Assembly: GCA_002104935.1 (NCBI GenBank)
Contig: MCGT01000026.1
Coordinates: 1 to 64,000 of the forward strand
Origin: Hesseltinella vesiculosa
Lineage: Eukaryota; Mucoromycota; Mucoromycetes; Mucorales; Cunninghamellaceae
DNA: 64,000 nucleotides
Direction: 5' to 3'
Shown: piece by piece, positions 34,973-46,325 of the stretch
Position numbering within the stretch: the first letter of the stretch is position 1
How the letters are laid out: every line of letters begins with the position of its first letter
Position numbers and translations under genes: made by a program
The notes under the pieces: model-generated
Told to the model about the DNA's origin: nothing
The model's input: the letters and a program-made list of their open reading frames with translations, nothing else
Database searches by the model: none

Positions 34973-37900
34973 ATGGGTTATCGTGGACGAGGTAGACGAC
35001 AATATGATAATGGTAAGATTTTAAAAAAGGTCAATACAAACAGGCAACTCACATTCTCGTTCTTGTATTGTGGTAGGAGGCAATCGACGTGGCGGCCATC
35101 GAGATCGTCATCATCCTTACGGCCAAGGCAGCGGTCAAAATTATCGTATGTCCCTCTTTTTTTTTTTTTTTTTTTAAATACCTAATCCTCACCCGGCTCT
35201 CTGTGATTACATAGATAAGCGAAAGCAGCAGCGACGCTATTCTCCAGAGCGCGAAGAGGATAATACCCAAGATCGCTTGCGAGGCTTGATTATCAAGATC
35301 GGTGACAAGGTAATTCAGACGACCTCCCGACATACAACGAGTGTTTTTATTGTTATTATGTTTGTCTAGATCACTGCCGATTTACAGTCTAATCTTCTCA
35401 AAATGCGCAATATCTTGGAGACAGACTATGATAATTATTCGACCATGATTGAAGAAACCTTGCAAGCTTGGTAAGATGACAGATCTTTACCGACCGGTCC
35501 GATTCATACGTTTTTACGTGTCAACAGTGTGTCTGAACTCTCTGTCAAGGCCCCTATCTATGGCGCATTGATCGGTCTTTTGAATTCTCACAATGTGGAT
35601 GGCGGTAGCAACCTTGCCAAGCTGATGGATGCCCTCTCTCGCCATTTTTCGAAATTGGTGATTGACGAAGATTGGACTCGCGTCAAAATCATGCTTCGTT
35701 TCTATGGAGAGGCTGTCAACAACAATGTCATCAGCCCCAGTGACTATTGTGAACTCTTGGCCGACTTTTTGACGCCTCTAGCCAATGCGAACGAATACCG
35801 ACCACTTTGTGACACGATGGTTTATTTGGTGTTGTCCAGTTTGCCTTGGGTAAAAAGAAATCCAAACGGACCGAGCGTTCAGGCATTCCAACATTTTTTT
35901 TTGATAGTGTGGCAAAACTCTTGCTGAACGAGCCTCTGCCGAGTTCTCCAGCTTGCTCGCCACCATTGACAGCTACATGGGAAAACGTCAAACAACTGAT
36001 CTGTCGACCCCCAGCGTATTTAAAGAGGAATACCAAGACGTAAGAGGAAAAAAAAAAAAAGGCAGTGCACTCACTTCTCGTTCTTCGTAGCTATTGTTAC
36101 ACATGTGGCAGAGCATCCAGGCGCTTCGATCCAAGGGCTGGGAGGTATGTGGTATTTTACGATCGATCGCTTGCTTGGCCTTCTGACAGGAATTTCTCTA
36201 TTTTAGGATTTAAAAGTACTTGTTCGACCTCACAAGTGGTTCATCGAAGAAAACCAAGGGGCATCGCAGGTAAGTCATGGAGCAATCACCACCCTCAACG
36301 AACGTTCTTTTTACCTATTCTATAGCATAAACTTCCTAAAGTGGATGGCCAAGGCCTTGAAAGCACCACCAAGTTCATCCAGCCATTGCCTATTCTCAAG
36401 ATCTTCACTGAAGAAGACGGCAAGGTAAGCGGCTTGATTCAAAAAGTGACACGTTTGGCCTCTCTGACGCTTCTTTCTTCTGCCTCTTATTTTCTAGACG
36501 ACTAGATCGCTTCCTGATCATGATAGCCTCGAGTACTTTTTATTACACGACATGATTGCCGACACATCTCTTCTTTTTGAATCCAACCGAAAAGAATCTG
36601 CCAAATTTTTGATCAACATTGCCACGGGATGTCCTGCCAGCATATTCACCAAACCCGACGATGGTGACGATTATGGCATGTCTCTTTGGGTGTTTGCCGA
36701 GTTGCTTATGGAGGTACTGTGGTCCTCGTCAAAGGATGTCACCAGCCTCACATTTTTTTTTTTTTAGACTTTGATGTCTCAAATGCTGCATCTGCCCAAG
36801 CCGTGTTGCCCGACTGTTTACTTCCCAGCACTGATGATTGAATTGGTCCGTCTGGACAAGGAGGAATTCCCCCGTGCCCTGGGCCGCACGGTCAAAACTT
36901 TGTTTGACCGCTTGCCTACCATGGACGTTGCTTGTATCGAGCGACTCTGGACTTGGTTCGCCATGCATCTCAGCAACTTTGGCTTCCAATGGGATTGGGC
37001 TGCCTGGTAAGTCTCCCACTGTCCAGAAAGTAACGCTCATCCCTATCCTTTCAAGGGAATCTGCATTGACCAAGGACCCAATGCATCCTCAGGTCTGTTT
37101 TATGCGCGAAACGCTGGAAAAGGAAATCCGACTCAGCTACTTTGACCGAATCAAAAACAGCTTGCCCTCAGATCTCGCCACCAGCCTGCTGCCATCACAA
37201 GCCCCTGCGCCTCAATTTGCCTATGCCGATAAAGCTCACGAATTGCACGATGCTGCCACCAAAGTTGTCCAGGCATTGAAAAACAAGGTGGCTGTCGACG
37301 ATGTCCAAGCCATTCTCAATAGCATCAAGCAAGACTTGGCCACCAAAGGATACACCGCCGGCAAACAAGATGCCGTTGCGCAAGAACTGTTCATCCAATG
37401 TCTGTTGCTTGTCGGCTGCAAGAGTTTCTCACATGTCTTGAATGTTATTGAAAGGTATTGCCATCCCAGAATCCCTCCAAGTTCTCATTCATCTTTTTAA
37501 TAGATACATCGATGTCCTACGTCTATTCAACCAGTCGAGTGATGGTAAAGTTCGAACCATGGAAGTCATTGCTGCCTTTTGGAAACAAAATAGCCAGGTA
37601 AGGGAAAAAAAAAATGGAATGGCCCTCTTTTGTGCCACCCTGGTGCAACTGTGAACATTGACATTTTTTCTTTTCCAAACACGTGTAGTTTTTGGCGATC
37701 TTAGTGGACAAGTTCCTGAATTACCGAATTGTAGACCCGACCTCGGTAGTTGTCTGGGTGTTTGACTCTGCATTGATGCACAATCCCAGCAGGTAACTGA
37801 TGAAAAACAAAAAACGCCTTCTGCATCGGCATCTGACCCCTTCTTTGTAGAGCGTTCATCTGGGACATTTTGAAAAGCACATTGGACAAGGTGGTCAGCC

Positions 37901-38363
37901 GAGTAGACCAGGTCGAAGCAAAACTTGACTCCTTCAAAGACGTCCACCAAGAAAATCAAACTCAACGCATGGGGCAACCTGAAACGGAAGGTAAACCGGA
38001 AACAGCCGGGAAGACTGTCCCTGATCATAGTTGTATCATTGGGCGTGATTTTAGAAAGCCGGGCCATGGCCCAACAAGAATTGGATACCTTGCATATTGT
38101 GGAATCGTCCTTGAATACAGTGCGTCAAGAGCGTCAAGAAGTGTTTTTGACCATGCACCGGAAATTTGAGTCTAGCCTCCAAACCTTATTGGCTTCAGCA
38201 CCAGCTGAGAATCTTGAAGATGACTGGACGCGTTGGTGGATTAATGGGAGGTTCAAAGAAATGCAGCGATTGGTAGGTGCCACCCTTTTTTTTTTTTTAC
38301 CCCATGTTTTAGCGTTTTACAAATCGGATTCATCTCTTTCTTTTTAAATAGTACCCAAGCTGA
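34973..38363 (+). CDS. NCBP1: Nuclear cap-binding complex large subunit (CBP80/NCBP1)
   Basis: MIF4G-type scaffold that, with CBP20, binds the m7G cap and couples capping to splicing and export. Seventeen exons: 34973-35012, 35077-35145, 35215-35309, 35370-35470, 35528-35849, 35908-36039, 36091-36144, 36207-36269, 36326-36424, 36498-36713, 36768-37006, 37056-37454, 37504-37597, 37689-37792, 37851-37990, 38055-38272, 38352-38363. The model gives 798 aa, against 790 for human NCBP1. An Arg/Gly-rich N-terminus (GYRGRGRRQYDN) precedes the first MIF4G domain (DRLRGLIIKIGDK...). Later domains include YFDRIKNSLP and the C-terminal FIWDILKSTLDKVVSRV. The final coding exon has only 12 nt. Confidence 0.93.
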
Positions 38364-39889
38364 AACGTGACATGTTGAAAATCTGGCAAGATGTTAAATA
38401 AATAAATAAATCCATCCTTTCGATTCACAGTTTCATTGTTCTGGAGCAGCCATCGAATCCAAGCAGCTGCCTGCTTCCTGACTATTAGTCAAAGGATGCA
38501 GGACGCGATCCTCACTTCCGTATTGCTGTCAAACAAAAAAAAAAGTGCCCTGACGCGACACATGTGTTTATTATTTCTTCTGTGGTAGGGAAGTGTCAGA
38601 GTGCTAGTGCTGTCCCGCTCAAAACCAAGACCATCGATCGGTCCGGGCGGTTCCATGTTAGCAAGGGACCTCTTTCCCGCTCGATTTTTTTTTTCTCATT
38701 TCATTTGCTTCGAGTGAGGGTGTTTGAACGAAACGCACGGATTTTATCACACCGCATCAAAGTGAACCAAGTCCTATCTCATCAAAGATAACAGCCTCGA
38801 TGTAGAACGGTGTCACCCAGATCCAGGGATGAGCCTTGGCCCCTTTCTTTTTTTATCGTGTCCGTTGGCATGGGTGCCTTTTTTATACTTTTTTTCAAGT
38901 TTCGTTTCTTAAAAACAGGCGATCCAGGCAAGGAGCGTAGGTGTACGAGATGGCATCATTGTTCACAAGAATCGAAAATAGAGACATGTGGGTCAGGGTG
39001 GGCACGGCTATTGGCTGTCATTGCTGCCATCTTGCTTTATAAGCCACGTTTAAACTCGCAAAAGGGTCTCGCATGGCAGCAATATGAAATGAAATGCAAA
39101 AGTGGAGGAGCAAATGGCTGGCAGGAATAAAAGGCATGTCACAGGTGCCCGGCGTGACGCTTCCTTGAGCCAGTAACATGGATTCCACCACCAGCCATTT
39201 CCCCACCTATTCAGTCGACTGCCTTTGTCAATGGTCCTTCTGGTAAATAATTTTAAAAAAGGCGTAATAAAAATTGTCAACACATGGCGATGGATATTTT
39301 CAAAAGTCCGATGTCTGAGGAGGGTGGCAACGTGTCGACTTCAATGGATTTCAGAGTGCCATTGGTATTTTGCCAATGGTAAGCCTCGTTACTGCATATC
39401 AAATAATAAACCACAGCTGACTTTCCCTTTTTATCTATCTTCTATCTTCAGCACCGTGTTGAAGCAGGGCTTCGAGGATGGTCTGAGCTTCTACCGAGAT
39501 GACGGATTGTCGCATCACCCATCTAACTGTCGAGTCCAGGAACTCAATTAACTTGTATAAACGCCTCTATTAAATCACAAAAGCCATAAATCAGCCCATA
39601 CTGGATTTGGGCATTTTGACCCGTTAAATAAATTATTTGAAGTGTAACGTTTGACAATGGAAAAAAAATAACGTCCTGGAATTGATTTCCAGCTGGGAAG
39701 GTTTGGGAGCCAATGGAATGATACATTTTCTGCACCTGCATGAACCACTCTTTGTGTCTGTCAATTTGAGGTAAAAAAATGGTTACCATGGACAATGGTT
39801 GTTACACTTGACAGTATCCAGATGCGTTTTTTTTTTTTTTTTCCAAGTTGATCAAAGGCAAAAAGGAAAGACTCAATGTTGGCTGATGG
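38364..39889. other. Intergenic, no gene supported
   Basis: 1.5 kb between NCBP1 and the acid phosphatase. A minus-strand frame of 83 codons (39795-39544) has ordinary composition but no introns, family or start context. A short AGGCGATC word near 38917 only weakly recalls the repeat end. T17 lies near 39827. Confidence 0.5.
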
Positions 39890-39896
39890 TATAAAA
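39890..39896 (+). promoter_or_regulatory. TATA box of the acid phosphatase gene
   Basis: TATAAAA lies 92 bp before the ATG at 39982, followed by a CT-rich leader. Confidence 0.6.
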
Positions 39897-39981
39897 AAAG
39901 ACCTCCCCTGCGGTTTTTTCTTACTCTCTTTTTCTCTTTTCTTTTTTTCTCCAAAGCAGGCTTTTTGTATTTTTATTCGTC

Positions 39982-41395
39982 ATGAAGGTTTCGATTGCTT
40001 CCGTTCTTGTTCTTGCCACCATGGCTGCCTCGGTGATGGGTGCTCCCCGTCATCACCACAAGCACCACAACAAGCACCACAAGCACCATAACGGTGGTAA
40101 GACCACCTCTGGCAAGGCTTTCGACCACATTTTGCAAATCTGGTTGGAAAACCAAGTACGTTTTAACTTTCTTGTCGCGACACACATTAACCTATTCTGC
40201 TGGTAGGACTCTGATGTTGTAGCCAAGGACCCCAACTTCCAAAAGCTTGCCGCCCAAGGTATCATCTTGGACAACTTCAACGGTAAAGATTTGTTTTATT
40301 GGTCCCTTTCGTGATACTGATTTTTTTTCGGTTTAGCCATCACCCATCCCAGTGAACCCAACTACGTCGCTGCTGTTGGTGGTTCCAACTTTGGTATTAC
40401 CAACGATGACTACTACAACATCCCTGCCAATGTCACCTCCTTGTTCAACCTGTTGGACAACAAGAACTTGACCTGGAAGGCTTACCAAGAATCCATCCCC
40501 TCGGTTGGTTTCACCGGCTTCAAGGCTGGTCAATATGTGCGCAAGCACAACCCTGCTGTCATCTTTGACTGGGTCGCCACCAACCCCAACCAAGTCAAAA
40601 ACATTGTTCCTGCCACCGACCTTGCTCAAGACATCAAGAGCAACAACCTTCCCAACTGGATGTTGTAAGAAAATCGATCATTTCTTCCTGCAAAAAAAAA
40701 ATGCATCCAATGGCGTCATTAACTGTATTTTTCTTTCTCCGCAGCTACACTCCCAACATGTTGAATGATGCTCATGGTAAACCGATCGGCTTGGCTTTTG
40801 ACACGTCATTCATAGTTTCTTTATGAATTTTAGACACCAACGTCACCTATGCTGGTAGCTGGTTGAACGGCTTGTGGGAATCCACTCTCAACAACCCTGC
40901 CTTTTTGGAAAAGACCTTGATCTTGGTCACCTTTGATGAAGTTGAGACCTACAACGCCCGTAACAAGGTTTGGTCGGTCTTGCTTGGTGCCATCCCTGCC
41001 AACTTGAAGGGCACCAAGGACTCCACCTACTACACCCGTAAGTGGTATTTTATCTTGCAAGCAGCAACCACTCACCCTGCTCTCCACATCCTTAGACTAC
41101 TCTTCTTTGAAGACTGTCGAAGTAAGTTGCAGAAAATTGGAGAAAAAAGGAAAATTGGGAAAATTCATTAATGTTGTCTCATCGGAATTAGGAAAACTGG
41201 GATCTCGGTAACTTGGGCCGTGGTGACGCTGTTGCCACCGAATCCAACGTGTTTGAATTCTTGGCCTCCAAGGTTGGTTACAAGAACGTCAATGTTCCTG
41301 AAAGCCAAATCCCCTGGAACAACAACACCATCACTGGTTTGCTTACTGGCAAGAGCTGGAACCAAACCCACACCTCTGGCACCCCTCCTCCTTAA
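39982..41395 (+). CDS. Secreted acid phosphatase / phosphoesterase family protein
   Basis: Seven exons: 39982-40155, 40207-40282, 40337-40664, 40745-40776, 40834-41037, 41096-41121, 41192-41395; 347 aa. The signal peptide MKVSIASVLVLATMAASVMG is followed by an extremely His-rich segment (11 His in about 16 residues). The catalytic domain matches the fungal phosphoesterase/PhoA-type acid phosphatase family: FDHILQIWLENQ, then THPSEPNYVAAVGGSNFG and TLILVTFDEVETY, a metal-binding FDE motif. Several N-x-S/T sites fit secretion. Codon use is strongly biased (AAC, ACC, GCC, AAG), suggesting high expression. A TATA box is present. The likely role is phosphate scavenging outside the cell; the His tract may bind metal. 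Confidence 0.85.
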
Positions 41396-41517
41396 GCTCC
41401 CATTCCCATCCACTTTTGTACCCTCTATAATTTAAAACAAATAAACCAAACTTTTTTTTTGTCACACTGCCATGTGAACCTTTACAAGTTCCCAAAAAAA
41501 AGGCCATTTTTATTCTT

Positions 41518-42688
41518 TTACTTGCGAGCAAATGTTAGTTTGAATTTGGAGCCATCTTCAAACACGTGATCAGAAAGCTCCATCTTGGCCAGTGATGCTT
41601 GATAGTCATTGTCATATTCCACAAACGCAATGTCTTTCTTGACTGGGATCGTGCGCACTTCTTTGAACCCAGCATACTTTTCAAACAGCTTGGTAAGATC
41701 GTCCTGTGTGACAGTGGATGAGAGTTGCTGGATGAACAGAATGTTGTTGGGTGGCAAGTATTCCTCAGGCACCGCTTTGGCATTGACAGTCCTGGCCTTG
41801 TGTTTCGCAAGCGCAGCTTCTAAAAAAAAACAATAGTCAGGTCATCTTCCTCTGCCGTTCCTCTTTTAAAATGCCCACTTACTGCCGCCTGGGGCTTTGA
41901 ACGTGGGCTTGTGTGATCCTGGTAAGGGTAAGTCTCGAACTTGATCTACAATGAAAAGACAGATCAGCTGTTGTTGGTCTCCATAGCTACTCTCCATTGA
42001 TTCACCTTTCTTTTCTAATCGCTTTCGTTTGTGTTCATCAAAATCGCCATCGTCCTTGGCATGTATGTCGGATTTGTTGCGAGCAAACTGAACGACCTAT
42101 TCAGAAAAAAAAAAAACATGAGAAAGGGGTAGCCATTGTCTTTCACTTTCTCGCTGCAGTACCATTGGCTTGTTGAAAAGGACATGGTGTTGTAATTCTT
42201 TGATGGCTTTTTCGGCGTCTTCAATGGTGGGATAGGCCACAAATGCTTGGCCACGGAGTCGGATGTTGGCATGAGCAACAATGTCCAGGACCTCGCCATG
42301 CTTTTTAAACAGATCTCGTAGCGCATCCTTCATTTCTAATAACAAAACAATACATCAATCACACGATGCCAAATCAGTTATCAGGATGGTTGTCCCGGTC
42401 GCTACCTTGTAGTTTGATTTTTTCATTGAGGTTGCTCACATAAACAGTTCGGCAAGGCGTCGTGTTCAAGACTTGTTTGGAAACAGGCAGGCCTACAGGC
42501 ACACCGCGAATCCCAACACCAATGGGAGCTGGAGGAGGAGCCATCATACCAGGAGGAGGAGGCATGGGCGGGCGCATCATGCCAGGAGGAGGCATGTTGG
42601 GTGGAAAACCACCAGCTGGAGGTCGAACAAAGCCGCCCATGTTGTGTGCTACATTTCCTGGTGGTGGAGGTGGTGGTCGATGTGACAT
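41518..42688 (-). CDS. U1A/U2B''-type snRNP protein with two RRMs
   Basis: Spliceosomal RNA-binding protein. Exons 42688-42406, 42335-42163, 42096-42006, 41945-41883, 41819-41518; 303 aa. An unusual first 75 residues are Pro/Gly/Met-rich (PPPPPPGN, PPGMMRPPMPPPP). RRM1 is unmistakable: TVYVSNLNEKIKLQEMKDAL, then RGQAFVAY as RNP1 and KPMVVQFAR. A basic linker (KRKRLEKK) follows. RRM2 starts LPPNNILFIQQLS and ends at the C-terminus with FKLTFARK. U1A normally carries the Pro-rich segment between its RRMs, not in front of them. U1A versus U2B'' cannot be separated by eye, and many fungi have a single dual protein. Confidence 0.9.
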
Positions 42689-42863
42689 TGCGCTTCGTTG
42701 ATTTGTTGGTATTAAAGGAAAAGTCAAAAGAAAGATGCGTGGAGGAAGGAAAAAAAAAAAAAAGTCCAGCCATGGAAAACGTGTCACAACTGGTTTTTCT
42801 GGTGGTTTACCCTCCGCTTCGCTGCACCTCTTTCTTTTCAGTTTGCTCAGGTTATTCCTCAAC
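42689..42863. promoter_or_regulatory. Bidirectional promoter U1A-like/RAD3
   Basis: 175 bp between divergent starts. It includes an A15 run near 42748 and sequence with CCCTCCGCTTCGC. Both core promoters must lie here. Confidence 0.55.
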
Positions 42864-45800
42864 ATGATGTAGGTCACTTTATCTTGAAGCGCATGTCTTT
42901 TTAACCATCCTTTTTAGTTTCCAAATCGATGATCTGGTTGTTCACTTCCCATACGATAAAATCTATCCTGAGCAATATCAGTATATGTGCGATTTGAAGC
43001 GATCCCTCGACGTCCAGGTAAGCAGCTCAAAAAAAAAAAAAAAAGCACCCAATCCTTATGCACTGAATGGAATAGGGTCACTGTGTGCTGGAAATGCCGT
43101 CTGGTACTGGGAAAACTGTATCCTTGCTTTCGTTGATTGTCGCCTACCAAATGGTAAAAAGCGCCAGCCTTCGGTCCTGAGCCGTGCCACCTTCGTGAGC
43201 TCACCTTTTTTTTTAAAACGAACGATAGCAATACCCTGAACAACATCGTAAGCTAGTTTACTGTTCACGAACCGTGCCTGAAATCGAAAAGGCTCTTGCT
43301 GAATTGAAACATTTGATGGCCTACCGAGAAAAGGAAGGCCTGAAAGAAGACTTCTTTGCCCTTGGCCTGACATCTCGAAAGAACCTGTGTCTTCATCCTG
43401 TGGTGGCCAAAGAAAAGAAAGGCAAGGTGGTAGATGCCAAATGCCGTGACCTGACTGCCAGTTGGGTACGTGCCAAGGCCGGTAAAACCAAGAAAACCCA
43501 ACAACAACCTTCCGGCGCCACCTCCTCCAGCAACAGCAACAACGCCCAACCCATGGACATCGACGAGTCTGTCGAACTGTGCCAGTTTTACGAGACTCTC
43601 GTAGATACCAACTCGCCAAAACCTATCCCCAATGGCGTCTATACCCTGGAAGAACTCCGGAGCTATGGCAAGAAGATGACCTTCTGCCCCTATTACCTCT
43701 CAAGAAAAGTGGCAAGTCATCCAAGCGCGTATCATGTGGAAATTACCTAACCGCAGCAATTTTTTTTTATGTCACACGGTAGATCCCCTTTGCCAATGTT
43801 ATTATCTATTCTTATCACTACATGCTGGATCCCAAGGTCGCTGAGCTGGTGTCCAAAGAAATGTCCAAGGACTGCATTGTCGTCTTTGACGAGGCCCACA
43901 ATATTGGTAATGCCTCGACTTGGGCGCCCAATAGCCTACTGACCCGTCGCTTTCCCTTAGACAACGTCTGTATTGAATCCTTGAGTATTGATCTGAACCG
44001 ACCTATGCTGGACGCTGGAGCAAGAAGTGTTAGTATGCTCTCTGATCGAATCGATGAGTAAGCAGCGCCAGACCCCGCTTTGCATAGCCACAGGAAAGCT
44101 CACCGCTTCATTCCCCCCCCCCCCTCCAGTATCAAAAAGAACGATCGACAAAAGCTCGAAGCCGAATACTCTAAATTGGTCGAAGGCAAGAGGACCTCTC
44201 ATTTCTCGAACCGTCTGATGCTGACTCCTCTTCCTTTGTTCACAGGTCTTCGAGACGCAAGCATAGCACGAGACGAAGACACATTTATGGCCAACCCGGT
44301 GCTCCCTGACGACATTTTAAAGGAAGCAGTGCCAGGCAACATCCGACGCGCCGAGCATTTTGTCGCTTTTTTGCGCCGCTTCATCGAATACCTCAAGACA
44401 CGAATGCGAGTCATGCATGTGGTGGCCGAGAACCCAACCTCGTTTTTACAGCACCTCAAGGATGTGACGTTTATCGAGCGCAAACCACTACGTTTCTGTG
44501 CTGAGCGGTTGACCAGCCTCGTGCGAACCTTGGAGTTAACCGACCTCGAACATTTCTCTGCCTTGCAACAAATTGCTGCTTTCGCCACCCTCGTTGCCAC
44601 TTATGATAAAGGTGAAAAACGAACAAAAGGAAACGCGGAAGGCTTACCAGGCTTATTTTTTTCTTTCTTCCAATTAGGTTTCCTCTTGATTCTGGAGCCA
44701 TTTGAATCTGAAGATGCAAAAATACCCAATCCTGTCTTACACTTTACGTAAGAAGAAAGCATCAAATCAATGCGTAGGTCTTACTTTTCTTATCATTTAT
44801 AAAATAGGTGTCTGGATGCCGCCATTGCTATCCGCCCTGTGTTTGAACGATTCAGTACGGTGGTCATCACCTCTGGCACCTTGTCACCCTTGGACATGTA
44901 TCCCAAAATGCTGGATTTCCAAGCAGTCGTGCAAGAGAGTTATGCCATGACCCTCACACGCAACTGTTTCTTCCCAATGGTAGGAAGACAAGCGTCTGGT
45001 CTGCTTGTTCTCACCCTCCCTTTTTTTTATCCGTCTTTTAGATTGTCACACGTGGGTCAGATCAAGTAGCCATCAGTTCCAAATTCCAGGTGCGTAATGA
45101 CCCTGCCGTGGTACGCAATTTTGGCCAAATCATGGTGGAATATGCCAAGATTGTACCTGATGGCGTCGTGTGCTTCTTCCCAAGTTATCTCTACATGGAG
45201 TCTATTGTATCCATGTGGAATGAAATGGTAAGGTGGACTCCCCTTTTTGAAAGTTTGGACTCATCCTTTCATGCCAATCTAGGGTATTTTAAATGAAGCA
45301 TGGAAGTACAAGTTGATCTTTGTCGAGACCCCAGATGCTGCAGAAACCAGTCTGGCATTGGCAAATTACCGCAAAGTAAGGCACAAAGAAGAGGTATCGT
45401 GTTGCTTACTTGGCAGCTAACATGCCCCTTTCTATTTTTTTTATTTCCATCTTAGGCATGCGACAATGGACGTGGAGCGATTCTGTTGTCTGTGGCTCGA
45501 GGCAAAGTGTCGGAAGGGATCGATTTTGATCACAACTATGGTCGAGCGGTACTCATGTTTGGGATCCCCTATCAATACACAGAATCGAGAATTTTAAAGG
45601 TAAAAAATGACGGATGTCTTGGTGGGTCAAGGATGCTTATCTTTTTTGATTGTGTCGTTAGGCTCGGTTAGAGTATTTGCGAGACAACCATCATATTCGA
45701 GAAAACGATTTTCTGACGTTTGATGCCATGCGCCATGCCGCTCAATGCGTAGGCCGAGTCCTGCGTGGGAAAACCGACTATGGTCTCATGGTGTTTGCAG

Positions 45801-46081
45801 ACAAGGCAAGTGGGTAAAAAGAGTGGAGAATGTGTTTCTGATGCATTTGTCTCTTCCAATAGCGTTTTGCTCGTGCGGATAAGCGAGCCAAGTTGCCCAA
45901 ATGGATCAACCAGTATGTGACCGAAGCCTCGACGAACCTGTCCACAGATATGGCCATTGATCTCTCAAGGAAATTCCTGCGCTCCATGGCCCAACCCATT
46001 GAAAGTAATCAGACCGGTGTGTCCTTGTGGACGGTCAAGGATATTGAAAAGAATCGACAGAAGAAGGTTGCCACTGCATAA
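42864..46081 (+). CDS. RAD3: TFIIH helicase Rad3/XPD
   Basis: 5'-3' iron-sulphur DNA helicase of TFIIH, for nucleotide excision repair and transcription. Fifteen exons: 42864-42868, 42918-43017, 43076-43153, 43229-43711, 43783-43906, 43961-44057, 44130-44185, 44246-44611, 44678-44747, 44808-44979, 45042-45227, 45283-45375, 45456-45599, 45662-45805, 45863-46081. The product is 778 aa, exactly yeast Rad3 length. Walker A GTGKT is at 45-49 and DEAH at 258-261. Four FeS cysteines are visible (NLCLHP, DAKCRD, ELCQFY, TFCPYY). Between the second and third lies a Gln/Ser/Asn-rich insert absent from human XPD. Motif VI reads [14 protein letters not shown]. The first coding exon is only 5 nt. Introns at 43712, 44186 and 45806 appear to start with GC. 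Confidence 0.96.
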
Positions 46082-46325
46082 GTGCATGAGTCACTGTGAC
46101 AGTGCATGAATGTACAACTCATTAAACAGAGTACAAGCCACCTTTTGTGCTCTTTTCAAAAAAAAAAACTGCGGAAAGAGATCAAAAAAGTAGCCAGACC
46201 CTTTTTCGGCTGGCTTACAAAAACGCCCGCCAAACCTAGCACTTTTTGTTTTTTTTTTTTTTTTTTTTTTCATCGTCGAACCTTTTCTTTTTTTTTACAT
46301 ATACTTTCCATACTGCCATTGGTGA

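Noticed and set aside
38905..38930. Another solo repeat end at AGGCGATCCAGGC
   Set aside because: Only eight bases match CAGGCGATCTG and the flanks differ.
39544..39795. 83-codon minus-strand ORF
   Set aside because: No homology, no splice partner, and isolated in intergenic DNA; length is within chance expectation.
42423..42773. Ser/Trp/His-rich alternative frames over the U1A-like N-terminus
   Set aside because: Off-frame readings of Pro-rich codons; only one frame joins to RRM1.
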